This document shows, piece by piece, positions 12,331 through 23,154 of a stretch of DNA of 64,000 bases (position 1 is the first letter of the stretch; each line of letters starts with the position of its first letter). The translations under genes were made by a program, and so were the position numbers. The notes under the pieces are model-generated. The model did no database searches and was not told where the DNA came from. It saw nothing but the letters and a program-made list of their open reading frames with translations. The DNA comes from Cocos nucifera (lineage: Eukaryota > Streptophyta > Magnoliopsida > Arecales > Arecaceae), in NCBI GenBank assembly GCA_006176705.1, contig QRFJ01004200.1, positions 124,001-188,000 of the forward strand, given 5' to 3'.

Positions 12331-12340
12331 CTTATTTATA
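12331..12340 (-). promoter_or_regulatory. TATA box of B 5' LTR
   Basis: The minus strand reads ctataaataagaccc, and the same block is present in E (52887), S (37724) and both 3' LTRs. It is the best candidate for the core promoter of this family. Confidence 0.75.
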
Positions 12341-12511
12341 GACTAGCTTGTGATCCAACTCCTCTTCTTCCCAACCAATCACAACCCTTTGTGAAATCAG
12401 ATCTAAATCTGATTGGTGGGAATAGAGTCCCCTGGATTCCTCCTTAGAGGGTGCCTAAGACCAGTCAAAGTTGGTTCTTAGAGAACTCTAATTGGAATCC
12501 AAAAAGGAGAT

Positions 12512-12536
12512 GGAGTCCTTGTCCAACAAGGACTCC
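12512..12536 (-). repeat. GAGTCC/GGACTC dyad in B U3
   Basis: A perfect inverted repeat: 10-bp arms ggagtccttg and caaggactcc around a 5-nt centre (TTGGA on the element's sense strand). It lies about 172 bp upstream of TATA. Equivalent dyads sit in E, S, H, C, F and I LTRs. Confidence 0.8.
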
Positions 12537-12650
12537 TAGGCGCCTCCAACTTGGGCTCACGCCACCCTAGGGTGGCGTGCGCCCTTCTCCTTGCCAGGTT
12601 CTGGCAGGGGGACAGGCCCCCACCAGCTCTCCAATAGGTGCATGACATGT

Positions 12651-12719
12651 GGTCAAAAGTCAAAGGGTCAATGGTCAACGTTTGACCAGTCAAAGGTAGA
12701 CTTTTGACCAAAGTCAAAG
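12651..12719 (-). promoter_or_regulatory. W-box cluster (TTGAC cores) in B U3
   Basis: About eight TTGAC/GTCAA cores in 70 bp in both orientations, about 310 bp upstream of TATA. TTGAC(C/T) is the binding core of WRKY transcription factors, which act in defence and stress. The same cluster is in the 3' LTR (4505-4572), E and S. Confidence 0.65.
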
Positions 12720-14040
12720 AACAAGAAATGGCAGGTGACCAAAAATGGCAGGTAATGTCTTACAAATAAGACAACCTATTCTGACTTGGACAACCTCCAG
12801 TCAGACCATATGAAGGCCTCTGATTGAGCACAAACTCCTTTGGCTCAGTCAGGACAACTTATTTATGATAGTAAAAGAAGAACGTTAGGTTCAATCGAGT
12901 GCTAGCACGATTTTCTTGAACCTAATTGAATCTCATTCAGATCAATTGAACTAGATCAGTTCAATTGATGATCACCAGATTCAAACCCTTGTTTGTGTGA
13001 CCCAGTTAGGTTCAGTTCTGTATGGTAATGGGATATGTCATGATCTCTATCATAGACATCATCGAAACTCCTTTCGATGGATCAGAACTCTTCTGATTCG
13101 AACAGCTAGAATGATCGATCATCTAAATCATTCTAATTGCTCCCAAAATCCACCAGTGACACCTAGCAGTATATGGTGGCAACCCATCAGAGCTGAATGC
13201 GAACCTCTTGGTGCAGCTACCTGTGTGATTAAGTTCTTCTATCTTGAGCCCCGATCAGATTAGGGTTAAGGTGAACTCGTCAAACCCTAGTCTCTGTCAT
13301 ATGATGTAATCATTCGATTCGAGTCCAATGTGAAAATCTAAATAGAAACTCTTTCTATTATTTCACTCTACCATGGCCATGGATTTCTGGACTTGATTCT
13401 CATGATCATCATAGGGCTACTCCTCTACCACCGAGGTAGATAGATTCCATCTTGATGCAATCCAGTTCCTACAATGAACATGCTATAGCCAACATACACC
13501 TCAGGGTTCCATATGGCTAGGAGACCGAGTAATGGTGTAGTCAAACTATAACACCCTCAAGGTGAACTGCCGATGCATCTCAGGTCAAAGAACCAGACAC
13601 ACTACTGCAGCATCGAGTCAGTCATTGACGAGAAGGTAGACTTCCTAATGACTACTCGAGGTGGTCACGCTCAGTGCCCTCGTTCTCTAACGAGTACCTG
13701 TACTCTCGCTCCGGTGTCTCCACACCGTAGACTCAAGACTCATCTACTAAAGAGAAGCGATCGTACACCAACCTTCCGGATCAATCACCATCCTTGTGAT
13801 GATCCTATGGTCGGGAGCTGTTTATGAGTTAATAATGATTATTCATGTCTTAAATTTTCAACTCTTGAACATATGAATTATCATTACCATTAACTCAAAG
13901 GATGTATCACAGACACTAAATACACATGTGTGATAGAAAATAACCCATTTCATTAATTATAGTCAAAATTATAATTTTGCCCCTAGAAGTGTATTACAAG
14001 TGTCAGCCAATTCTGGCTTCTAGGGCACATATATCTAACA

Positions 14041-14844
14041 AGTTCCTCTTCCAGTGTCCCCACATTTTGAAAGAAGAAGCATTTAGTTTGACTCTTATCA
14101 GACTTGATCTTGTTGGTCTAGCCCTGCATAGATGTCCCAACCCGAACTTGTACCTTCTTTAATTTCTTCTTCTTGTTCTTCTTTTCTTTCTTAAAGGATC
14201 GAGAACTAGAAGATGAACCTCCCACTAAGTTCATGGACTCCTTGTAGAGCTGGTGATCCTTCTCAAAGTTCTAAACCAACCCTAGTAACCTGTGGTTGTT
14301 AACTTCAGGCTTTATCATTCTATAATGAGTAAGGAATGGAAGATATGATTTGGGTAATGAGTTTAAAATCACATCTTTTCCTAGTTGCTCGTGCAAGAAA
14401 AATTTGAGCTTGCTCAAATGCTCCATCAACTCGATCATGTACAGTACACGATTAGTGACTGAAGCTCCATCCCTCATCTTGGCATTAAAGATGGTATAAT
14501 TAGTCTTGTGCCTCTCAACATCATTGGATGTGCCAAAAGACTCGTTCAACACTTGAAGCATGTCTTCTGGCTAAGCTCACTCAAACCTGCGACTGAACTC
14601 ATCGCTTATGGCAGCCAACATAATGCAATGCACCATGATTCGATCATTGAGCCACTTCTTATAAGCGTCTCTAATCATTTTACATGCATTGGGTGCTGAC
14701 TCCTTAGGTGCTGGATCTGTCAGTACATATAAAATCCATTCATGCTCTAGGATAATCTTCAACTTTCAATATCAGTTATCAAAGTTGGATCCCACCAGCT
14801 TATCATTATCTAACAATGATTAGAGCAAAAGGAAAGTGGTTATG
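14041..14844 (-). pseudogene. Element C gag, broken and interrupted by B
   Basis: Gag remnant read leftwards. It begins near 14844, where element I has ATG but C has ATA. It includes KIILEHEWILYVLTDPAP and LNDRIMVHCIMLAAISDEFSRRFE, then a second open piece (14271-14561) with MLQVLNESFGTSNDVERHKT and KMRDGASVTNRVLYMIELME. A lysine-rich stretch (about 14150-14220) leads to a zinc-knuckle region with a one-base gain. The frame is cut at 14041 by B and continues at 3612. The N-terminal part carries stops where I has tryptophan and other codons. Confidence 0.85.
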
Positions 14845-16569
14845 TCTGCATAAATAAAAAATAAAATCTAATTAATAATTGATTCATTAAACCTAAAGAT
14901 TTAAACTTTTAATCAAAAGATTCTCCCATTATTTTATTTAAATTGGTAGCCTCTACCTCCAATTCGAGGAATTATCCTAATTTCTTAGTGGGTACTAAAA
15001 TCCACATAGACAGCACACAAGTTCAACTTTGGTTGGTCAACCCATGTACATCTAAAGGTAGGTTCATAACCAATTATTTCTCTAAATAATTTTTAGTAAT
15101 TTAATTTAGCCGCAGTCCCTAATTAATAGGCTTTGGCCTCCATTGAAAAGGTCTAGTTAGGTCCAACCATTAATATGACCATACTTGGTCCATCTAACTA
15201 ATGAATGATTAAGTCTAACTTTGGTTAGTTAACCTAACCACCATTTAGATAGATGCAATCAAGAAATCATATTATGAATAATAATTTAATTAGTTGATAA
15301 GCACCAAGCCTTTAGGCCTCTAATGATTATCAAACTAATGGACCTATTATCATCCACTTAATGGGAGGCTATGATCTAGTTATCATCATAACTATTTCAT
15401 TTTTAGAGACCTAATAATTTTAGAGAATTTAATTGATTTGATTTAAAGAAGATAGATAGAATGAGCTAGCTAATTTCGATCCCACTGACTTCATCAAGTC
15501 AGAAGAAAAAAAGGATCTAATTCAAACCGACATTCAGAGTACCTAAATCAATCACACTGATTTACCTAATTGACATAGATGAGCCCAAATCATTAAGTGA
15601 TCTAATCAAAATCTAATTCACCAGGATGGTTAGGTAAGTGAGATCAGTGGAAGAGATATGCCATTAACTCGTCAAAGACCAAATTAGTGCGAGTAGCTCC
15701 CAATAAAAACTACTGATCAGACTGCCAAACTTACCTTAGACACCATCAGGTTCATTAGTTTTAACTTGACCAACCTAACAATTTTGGGTTCGACCGCATA
15801 GTTAGAAATCAAGTCCATCTTGGTTCTTGTTAAAAATATGGATTTGATCAACTATAACTATTGTAATTGATCTAGAGAATTCTTGACCTAATCTAAGATA
15901 ACTATTGATTAGATTTAGTCAATTCTCTAACTAAGTCTATTCTTTAATCTAATCTTAGCTCTGATCTAATTAATGGACCTAATTTTCACTAACCCATTAA
16001 CCCAATGTGTTATGATTTATTTCTTAGGATCTTCAATTCACAATCCTAGATCCTAATCAATCAATTCTTAATTCTTAATTAAGTTTTGGGCTAAGGGTTG
16101 GGGTTCGGCATTTCGAAAATGATTTTTATATTTGTAAAAGATTTTTACAATATGGTTCTATCAACCAGTAGCATATTTGATTCATAATCAATATGCACAT
16201 ATAACAAATATGAATACTATTTTAGATCTAATCTAAACATACTCATAAAATTGAAACTATTTTAATTCTAATTAATCATAAATCATCTTAGATTAGGTCT
16301 AACATATTTATAATAATAAAAACTAGATTAAAAATCTTTTAATTAGATCATAAATTTTTTAGATCTAATCTAAAATTTTATGATCAGAATTTTAGGTCCG
16401 CACGCACTAGGACAACCTCATCACTGTAAGGGATAAATCTTACAGCAGGACAACCTTACAGTGCATGCAATCTAAAATTTTATTTTTAAATTTAATCATA
16501 AGATTATAAATTAGATCTAATCTAAAATTATAATCTAATCTTGTATAAATCATATAATAAATGAACCTA
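14845..16569 (-). other. Element C 5' leader, no gene
   Basis: About 1.7 kb of untranslated leader. It aligns in patches with the I and H leaders and holds the donor-like GGTAAGT at 15729-15735 (minus strand). A short repeated block near 16390-16470 (attttaggtccgc...cttacagtg) resembles 26220-26290 in H and 34600-34680 in I. No coding frame is supported. Confidence 0.7.
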
Positions 16570-16584
16570 GGCTTTGATACCAAT
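16570..16584 (-). other. Element C primer binding site
   Basis: The minus strand reads attggtatcaaagcc, one change from the tRNA-iMet site tggtatcagagc, immediately inside the 5' LTR. Confidence 0.85.
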
Positions 16585-19085
16585 TATAGGAACCGATTTA
16601 AGGTTCTAGGTTAGCTTTTGAAACTTTTTCAAAATTACAGCAGAAGAGGTGAATTAATAATATTAAATCATGAACAATATAACATAAAATCTTAGATATA
16701 GGATTTTATTACATGATTAAGATATATAATTAAATCAAAAAATAAAATATCAAAAGAACTACATATTAATCATATCAACAGCAACTCTAGACAAAATCTA
16801 GACATATAATAGAGAGATTAGATCACCCTTACCTTTGAATCTCAAGTTTCTTAACTCACTGATCTAGGCTTGAGATGGTTGCTCCAAGCCGTACAAGTAT
16901 CTGGCATCTATGAGTTGTCAACACGAGCCCTCGATTACAGATCTGAAGTTCGGTGTCCGAAAATCAGCATAGTATGCTAGTACTATGCTGATCCTTCTCC
17001 AACGATCAATCTAAATCTTCTTTCCTTCAAGCTTGGACTCTCCAACTTTCTAAAGTTGAGGAAGATAATTTATGATGCTTAGACACCTCTCAAACACTCA
17101 CAAAGATGGAGGAATAGGAGTGGAAGAAGAAACCTAGAAGAAGACCCTCTTCTTCTTCTTTCTTCTCTCACCAAAGCACCTTGATTGGTGCCTTTACAAA
17201 ATTTCATGCCCTAGGCTTCTCTCTCAAATTTTTCATGCCCGAAATAATCTCTCTTAGATGTGTAATCCACAAAAAAAATAGGTCAAAATTCATTTTATAT
17301 AAGGAGATATAGAGGAATCCTTGACTAGGTTAAATACCGAGTCAAGGGTTATCCAAACAGGGCTAGACTTGGGGCGTACAAATCTTGGGTGCCCTCTCCT
17401 TTATTTTTTGCATGGACTACCAAGGAATGTCACAAAAAAAGGCCTCTAAAAGCCATAAAAATTTGAGAGAAAAAATAGGAATGTGGGTGACACAAAATAG
17501 GAAGGAGTTTTGGTTTCTCAAAACTCTATCTCATAGAGTTTAAATCAACTCAAACTCTTCTTTTGACTTGATCACAATATCTAAATACCATATTTGAGAT
17601 AAAGGGAGCAAGAGGGTGTGCGTGAATATCTCAAGAGAAATATTTTCATGAAAAAATCCAACAAAAATGGCTTGGGGTCATTGGGGATAAGGTGGTGCAT
17701 GGAGATAGGAGTCCTAGTCTCACTAGGACTCCTATTTGACTTGACTAGGACTCCTATTTGACTTGGTCCAACTTGATCCTTGAACCAAATTAAATTAGAA
17801 TTTAATTAACCCAATTAGATTAGATCTTAGTTCAACTAATAATCTAATTAAATTAGATTTAATTCTAATTTAATTTTTTAATCAAATTAGAAATTGGATT
17901 GACATAAGTCCTAATTGAACTTGGACTAGTTCTTCCTTGCAATTTGCTCATCCAATAAATCAATTGAATTTGATCCAATCAAGTCCAAACCAAATTTAAT
18001 TAAATTATATTTAATTAGACTTAATCTTGGTCCTCTAGTTTAGTTTAATTAAATTAATTAGTAATCAAATTATTAATCGATCCTCCTGCAATACTTGCAC
18101 TAGGTCAAACATTAATCGTATTGAATGTTTAACCCTAGAATGATTCTTAACCATCGATCAACCATCCGATCCGATCAAGAACTCTTATGTGTGTGACCCC
18201 ATAGGTCTAGACCTAAGCTGATAGCATAGAAATAAATTTTTATACCAATCAAAATGACCATCTAGCAATGGTACCTGACAGCCAAATAGGTTGAATGTAT
18301 AGATCAACATCCTTAGAACCCATGTGGATATAGTTTTTGTATAATTCATCCCCTTGACCAAAATACTCATAGGATACCGCAGAGTTTAATTGTCAACCCC
18401 AATTAGGTCATCCACATTGTATTTCAAAATATCAAATCCATCTCATGGATTATCCTAGCCAAGATTTTTGCTATATTAAAATAAATGATGCATTCTTCTC
18501 TAACTCTTGGAGTGGTCAATCACATCTTGATCACTCACTGACTTCATAAGTACTTGACTATGCCTAGAATTCTTTCATTACTAAATTAAAAATTCAGTTA
18601 GTCTGGTGCTAAAGTATAGTGAGTTGCTTGCAAGCCACTATGGTGATCTCAGGTGTAAGAGACACTTATACCTATATCCCATCAAAGCAATTCTCGATAG
18701 TAGAATGCTCTAGAGTTGGTCACATTCAATGATGATATATCCATACATCTCACTTGTATACCATACCACTATCTCCACACTTCTTGGTTAAGATGACAAC
18801 CAACTCATATGGCACATAACGATCTATACTCGATCAATGCTGTCATCCTTATGAACAGCGTATCATTTGGTCATAAATAGTTTAAGGACTATTCGATCAA
18901 TTCTCTCTTTATCAAAGCTAAATAGTTCTAAGAATTTCATCACACCAATGGAGTTCATTAAAAGATATAGACTTTGTAATAAAAATGTTAAAAATATATT
19001 TTATTTAATAATAAATTAATTATAATTATAAGATAGCATAATCATCAACAGACTGACGATTGACTTTGGGACACGTTTCTCAATA
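16585..19085 (-). repeat. Element C 5' LTR (2501 bp)
   Basis: It matches the F 3' LTR in length (about 2497 bp without E) and in sequence. The boundaries are set by the primer site on the left and by alignment with the I and F LTR starts on the right. Both terminal dinucleotides have decayed to TA. A TATA-like ttatataaaatg is on the minus strand near 17290-17306. The dyad at 17705-17735 lies about 400 bp upstream of that. Confidence 0.9.
17705..17735 (-). repeat. GAGTCC/GGACTC dyad with 13-bp arms in C U3
   Basis: Perfect arms ataggagtcctag and ctaggactcctat around a 5-nt centre. The right arm plus following bases is then repeated in tandem as a 22-bp unit (17722-17743 and 17744-17765). Confidence 0.8.
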
Positions 19086-20150
19086 CCACAACTACAGGAA
19101 TTGCACCATCCTATGGTCTAGATTGATGTCAGTATAGATCCAATGATGGGGGTCATTTCCAGTTTTGAATCAATTTTTCCATCTCTCCCTGATCGCAATC
19201 CGATGTCCGACGGTGCTCCAAAACTTGATCCAATGGTCCACAGAGCTTCCGACTTGATTAAAACACTCAGAACAAGATCCGACGGCTAGATTTGCTCTAT
19301 CAAGGCACGATAAGATGGTCCACACTTAATCCGACCCGATCTAGCCTTTTAAAACTCTATTTTTGATGATTTTGGAGCTGTTTGATCTCCATCTAATGGC
19401 CAGATTTCATCCAAGAGAGCAAAATTCGTCCAGATGCTATTTTAATCCAAATTTTACTTGGATTTCTTCCTAATTTGATGATTAAAATGGCCCTCAGTCC
19501 CACATTGCCTATAAAGAAGATCTCCAATCCTCCTAACTTTTTTTAAAGGACTCCAGGCCTCCAAAATCAATCATCTTTGATCATGAGGAGTTTGGTAAAG
19601 GTTAGAGCCATGCTTGGATTATAGGTTGCTTCAAGACAACGGGTGCTATGAAGAAGAGCTGGCTTCTACACCATCTCAATGCCAACATCGATCCAAGATC
19701 TAGATCAACTTTTAATTTTTATTTTATTTTATTTTTTTTTAATTTCATGTATTTAAATTATAAAATTTTAATTAATGCAAAATTTATTTTTATGCACTTT
19801 AAATTCATGCTCTTTATTTTTATTATAATTTAATTTTTATACTTTAATTATTGCTTTTTATTTTTATGCAAGTAGATGGTAAGATCTAACTAGTAGATCT
19901 TTATTCCAAGTTTATCTTTCTACATCTTTTAATTTCTATTTTTTATTTATAATTTTATTTTTTAACTTTAAATTAATTTTTAAAAATTTTTTCTTTTTTT
20001 TTCTAAAAATTAAAAATTTTAAAACTAAAATACTGCCTTCTCTATGGATTTGATTCGATTTACTACTTACTACCTATTTTTAATTATTTTAAAAAATTAA
20101 AATTAAATTGATAAATATAGTATCTTAATGACAACATCGTGCTCTTATCA
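19086..20150 (+). repeat. Segment X: unclassified, probably the end of another LTR
   Basis: About 1.06 kb with no convincing gene and no similarity to the other elements. The left half is mixed sequence with a TATA-like cctataaagaag at about 19510. The right half is very AT-rich (19700-20100) with runs of A and T. It ends in ca at 20150, exactly where homology to the C/F LTR family begins in plus orientation. This would fit the right end of an LTR inserted into G and itself interrupted by C. The family is not recognised. Confidence 0.4.
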
Positions 20151-20962
20151 ATCATCACTGAATGTGATCAATTTTGAAGCATTCTGCTGTCAAAAATTAT
20201 TCTGATGAGATATGGATATAAATATCCCTTGGATTTGAGATCGCCATGGTAGTTTACAAGCAACTCACTAAACTTTAGTGTCGAATTATCTAAATTTTTA
20301 ATTCAATAATGAAAGATTTCTATGCATGGTCAAGTACTTGTGAAGTCAGTGAGTGATCAAGATAGGATTAACCACTTTAAAGAGTTTAAAAATAATGCAT
20401 CATTATATTTTAATTTAGCAAAACCTTGGCTAGGATAATCCATGAGATGGATTTGATATTTTAAAATATAATATGGTTGACTTATTCAGAGTTGATAGTT
20501 AAACCCTCAATCAACCTATGAGTAATTATGGTCAAGAAGATGAATTATATGAAAACCATATCTACATGGGTTCTAAGAATATTACTTTATACATTCGGCC
20601 TATTCGACCATCGAGTACCATTGCTAGATAATCACTTTGATTAGTATAAAAATTTATTCCTATGCTACTGGCTTAGGTTCGAACCTATAGAGTCATATAT
20701 ATTAGAGGTCTCAAGCTGATCTGATGGTTGATCAATGATTAAGAATCATTTTAGGGTTAAACATTCAATATGATTGATGTTTGACCTAGTGCAAGTGTTA
20801 TAGGAGGATCAATTAGCAATGAAATTGCTAATTAGCTTAATTTGATTAAATAATTGGGCTGAGATCAAATCTAATTGAATGTGATTCAATTAGATTTGAT
20901 TTAAACTTGATCAGATCAAGTCCAATTAATTTATTGGATAAGCCAATTGTAAGGGAGAATAA
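20151..20962 (+). repeat. Element G: LTR fragment of the C/F family, plus strand
   Basis: It aligns with the C and F LTRs in reverse (for example gagatcgccatggtagttt, caagtacttgtgaagtcagt, gagatggatttgatatttt). It lacks the LTR start on the left, where segment X abuts, and breaks off at 20962 where D begins. It is the outermost host of the right-hand nest. Confidence 0.8.
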
Positions 20963-21750
20963 TGTTAGATCCCAATTCTCTTGATATCGCTATATTAGGA
21001 TCTATCCTTGCTACTTGATGATTGCAAAAATAGCAACAAGGATCCGAGAAAATAGATGGCCATCCTATCAAATCCTAGAAAACCCTAGGATGAGGAGAAG
21101 AGAGGGAGAACGAGAGAGGAAGAGAAAATTTTTAGGAAGAAAAGGGCTTGTATTTCATTCATGTTAATTTACAAACTCAATACAGAGTATATATATATCT
21201 GATCAAATTAATCCAACCCAAAAAACTCTCCTAGCTAACTTAATGTGATGCACTCCCTGAGCCCATGTACACCCATGTCTCACATGCACACATCCATTGG
21301 ACTAATCCCTAGTCTAAGTCATAGGTTAGCCCCTTAGGATCTCACAAACCAAGATCCTAAGTCCTTAGGATTAAATCCAATCCCATGCTAACATAGAAAT
21401 AATGTCCTATTATGTTTGCCGCTCTAGTCGGCTTAGTCAACAGTCGGGCTGGCTTGATTATGATGTCTCCTATGAGAGCCTGAGTCATCGCTCTCTGCTC
21501 TACTGCTCGAGCCGACTGTCTCAGGGTCCGAGCCGACTCCACTTCTACTTGGGCTGGCTCTGACAGGAACTGAGCCCGCCCTTTCAGTGTGTTAGTCTGA
21601 TACACTATTTGAACTTTTGCTCGAGCCAACTCTCTTAGGATTCGAATTGGCTCGACTAAAATATTGGCTGAAGCTTTTTGATGGTTGGTTCCATTCGCTC
21701 CTTGCTCTCTCTACCTACTTCCAAGGTTTGAGAGCATCATACCTGAGCTG
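20963..21750 (-). repeat. Element D 3' LTR (about 790 bp)
   Basis: It starts tgttagatcc on the plus strand and matches 49105-49447 over its first 345 bp. The right boundary is approximate, set just before the tract tggagatta (minus strand) that follows RNase H. A TATA-like run of alternating TA is at about 21186-21198. Confidence 0.85.
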
Positions 21751-21769
21751 ATAATCTCCACCTTAGTGC

Positions 21770-23154
21770 TTTCAAGTTCTTATGAACTCAGTTCTATCCA
21801 TAAGCCCCATCAATACCATACAATTATAAAAACTATTCCATGGAAGTATTTTTGTAAGCATATTTGTTGGATTTTCTTTGATGTAAACCTTCACCAGCTC
21901 CACTTCACCATCCTCCACTAGCTCTCTAATTTGGTGGTATTTGATATCAATATGCTTGATCTTTGTATGATACACAAAGTTCTGTGCGAGCAACAAAGCA
22001 CTCTGGCTATCATAATGCATCCAAATTACATCCTGTGGGAATCCCATCTCCAACGCCAAGTTCTTCAGCCATAAAGCTTCCTTTACTGCATCCGTGATAT
22101 CAATATACTCTGCTTCGATAGTAGATAAGGCCGTAATTGACTGCAAGCATGATCTCCATGCGACTAGACCTCCATATAGGCTAAATACAAAATCTATTGT
22201 TGAACATTAAGTGTCCACATCTCTTCCAAAATCTGCATCCATAAATTTTTCTATTAGCCCTCAAACCACTTTGGACATGTTAGGATGTTTCTCAGTACCT
22301 TCTTACTGACCATAGCAGATGCCAATCCCAACTAAACTTATCAAGTATCTAAAGATACCCTTAAGTGCTCTCCAGTGCTCTCTGCCAGGCTAAGCCATAA
22401 ACCTGCTCATCTGACTCATTACATGGGCTAAGTCCAACCTATAGCATACCATAGAGTACATCATACTTTTCACACTAAAAGCATATGAAACATTTTTCAT
22501 CTTTTGAACCTCCATCTCAGTCTATGATGACATGGTCTTAGAGAGTCTAACATGCCTGATAAGTGGCCGCTCTGTTGATTTGGCCTCCTTTATTCCAAAT
22601 CTCTCTAAGATCTTTTTGATATATCCTTCCTATGATAGATGTAGCAGCCTCTTGGTTCTGTCTCTAACAATTTCCATACCTACGTATGATCTTCTTCACA
22701 GACCTCAAGTCCTTCATCTCAAACTCCTAAGACAAAGCTCCTTTCAACTCCTGCACAATCTTCTTGCTCTTGTATGCTACCAGCATGTTATCTATATACA
22801 AAAGTAGGTAAAACCAAGATCTATCTTTCAGAGATCTCACATATACACACGGGTCATGATCATACCTGAAAAGGCCAATACTTCTCACATATGTGTCAAA
22901 TCATTTATATCATTGTCTAGGAGACTGCTTCAATCTATACAGTAATTTTTTCAGTAAATAGACCTCTCCCTCTGACCCAGGCTTTCTAAAGTCTTATGGC
23001 TGCTCCATGTATATGTTCTTCTCCAAATTCTTATGAAGAAATGCTATCTTAATATCCATTTACTTCAGCTCCAAGTCATGAGCAGCAACTATGCTCAATA
23101 TCACCCTAATGGACGTATGTCTGACAACTAGAGAGAAGACCTCCAAGTAATCAA
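21770..23154 (-). pseudogene. Element D reverse transcriptase (C-terminal part) and RNase H, broken
   Basis: From the H junction leftwards: DYLEVFSLVVRHTSIRVILS, MDIKIAFLHKNLEKNIYMEQP and YRLKQSPRQ, then the catalytic box reading YIDN (22787-22798) where YVDD is expected. The RNase H part is 124 open codons (21772-22146) with STIEAEYIDITDAVKEALWL, HYDSQSALLLAQN, IKHIDIKYHQIREL and VYIKENPTNMLTK, typical of the Tork/Tnt1 type. Stops occur where Gln and Trp codons are expected. The last two bases before 23155 belong to the TSD. Confidence 0.88.

Larger units (their letters stand above)
3613..14040 (-). mobile_element. Element B: full-length Angela-like Ty1/copia retrotransposon, nearly intact
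   Basis: A complete minus-strand element with a 5' LTR (11745-14040), a 3' LTR (3613-5897) and a 5.85-kb internal region. The TSD agttc at 3608-3612 and 14041-14045 is perfect. Both LTRs start tgaagg and end taaca on the plus strand. By eye the LTRs differ by roughly 1-3%, the least in this window, so B is the youngest complete insertion. Zinc knuckle, protease DSG, integrase D-D-E, RT YVDD and RNase H residues are all readable. Breaks are two in-frame stops (9512-9514 and 8215-8217) and at least six one-base gains. It is inserted in C's gag. E and S belong to the same family. Confidence 0.96.
11745..14040 (-). repeat. Element B 5' LTR (2296 bp)
   Basis: The promoter-bearing LTR of B. On the minus strand it runs from 14040 (tgttagatatatg) to 11745 (ccttca) and is flanked by the TSD agttc. 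It contains a TATA box about 1.7 kb from the LTR start, so U3 is long. Upstream of TATA are a dyad (12512-12536) and a W-box cluster. Two antisense open frames of 88 and 84 codons lie in U3 (12997-13263 and 13573-13827) and recur in E. Confidence 0.96.
1..19085 (-). mobile_element. Element C: Angela-like Ty1/copia retrotransposon, split by element B
   Basis: Minus-strand element read from right to left: 5' LTR (16585-19085), primer site, leader, gag (14844 down to 14041), an interruption by B (3613-14040), then gag end, protease, integrase, RT and RNase H (3612 down to 443) and the start of the 3' LTR (429 down to 1, cut by the window edge). The two halves join inside the gag zinc-knuckle region: homology to element I's gag continues across 14041/3612 once B and one TSD copy are removed. 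Many stops and frameshifts make it inactive. The candidate right TSD is ccaca (19086-19090); its partner lies outside the window. Family assignment comes from pol motifs and long LTRs, without a database search. Confidence 0.9.

Noticed and set aside
16390..16480. tRNA-like or other RNA gene in the leader
   Set aside because: A short conserved block recurs in C, H and I leaders, but I could not draw a cloverleaf or recognise any known RNA.
19086..20150. Host exon in segment X
   Set aside because: No frame longer than about 61 codons, and the right half is low-complexity AT-rich DNA.
21357..21629. 90-codon frame in D's 3' LTR
   Set aside because: Composition-driven (repeated gagccgac-like motifs) inside an LTR, with no second copy to test it.
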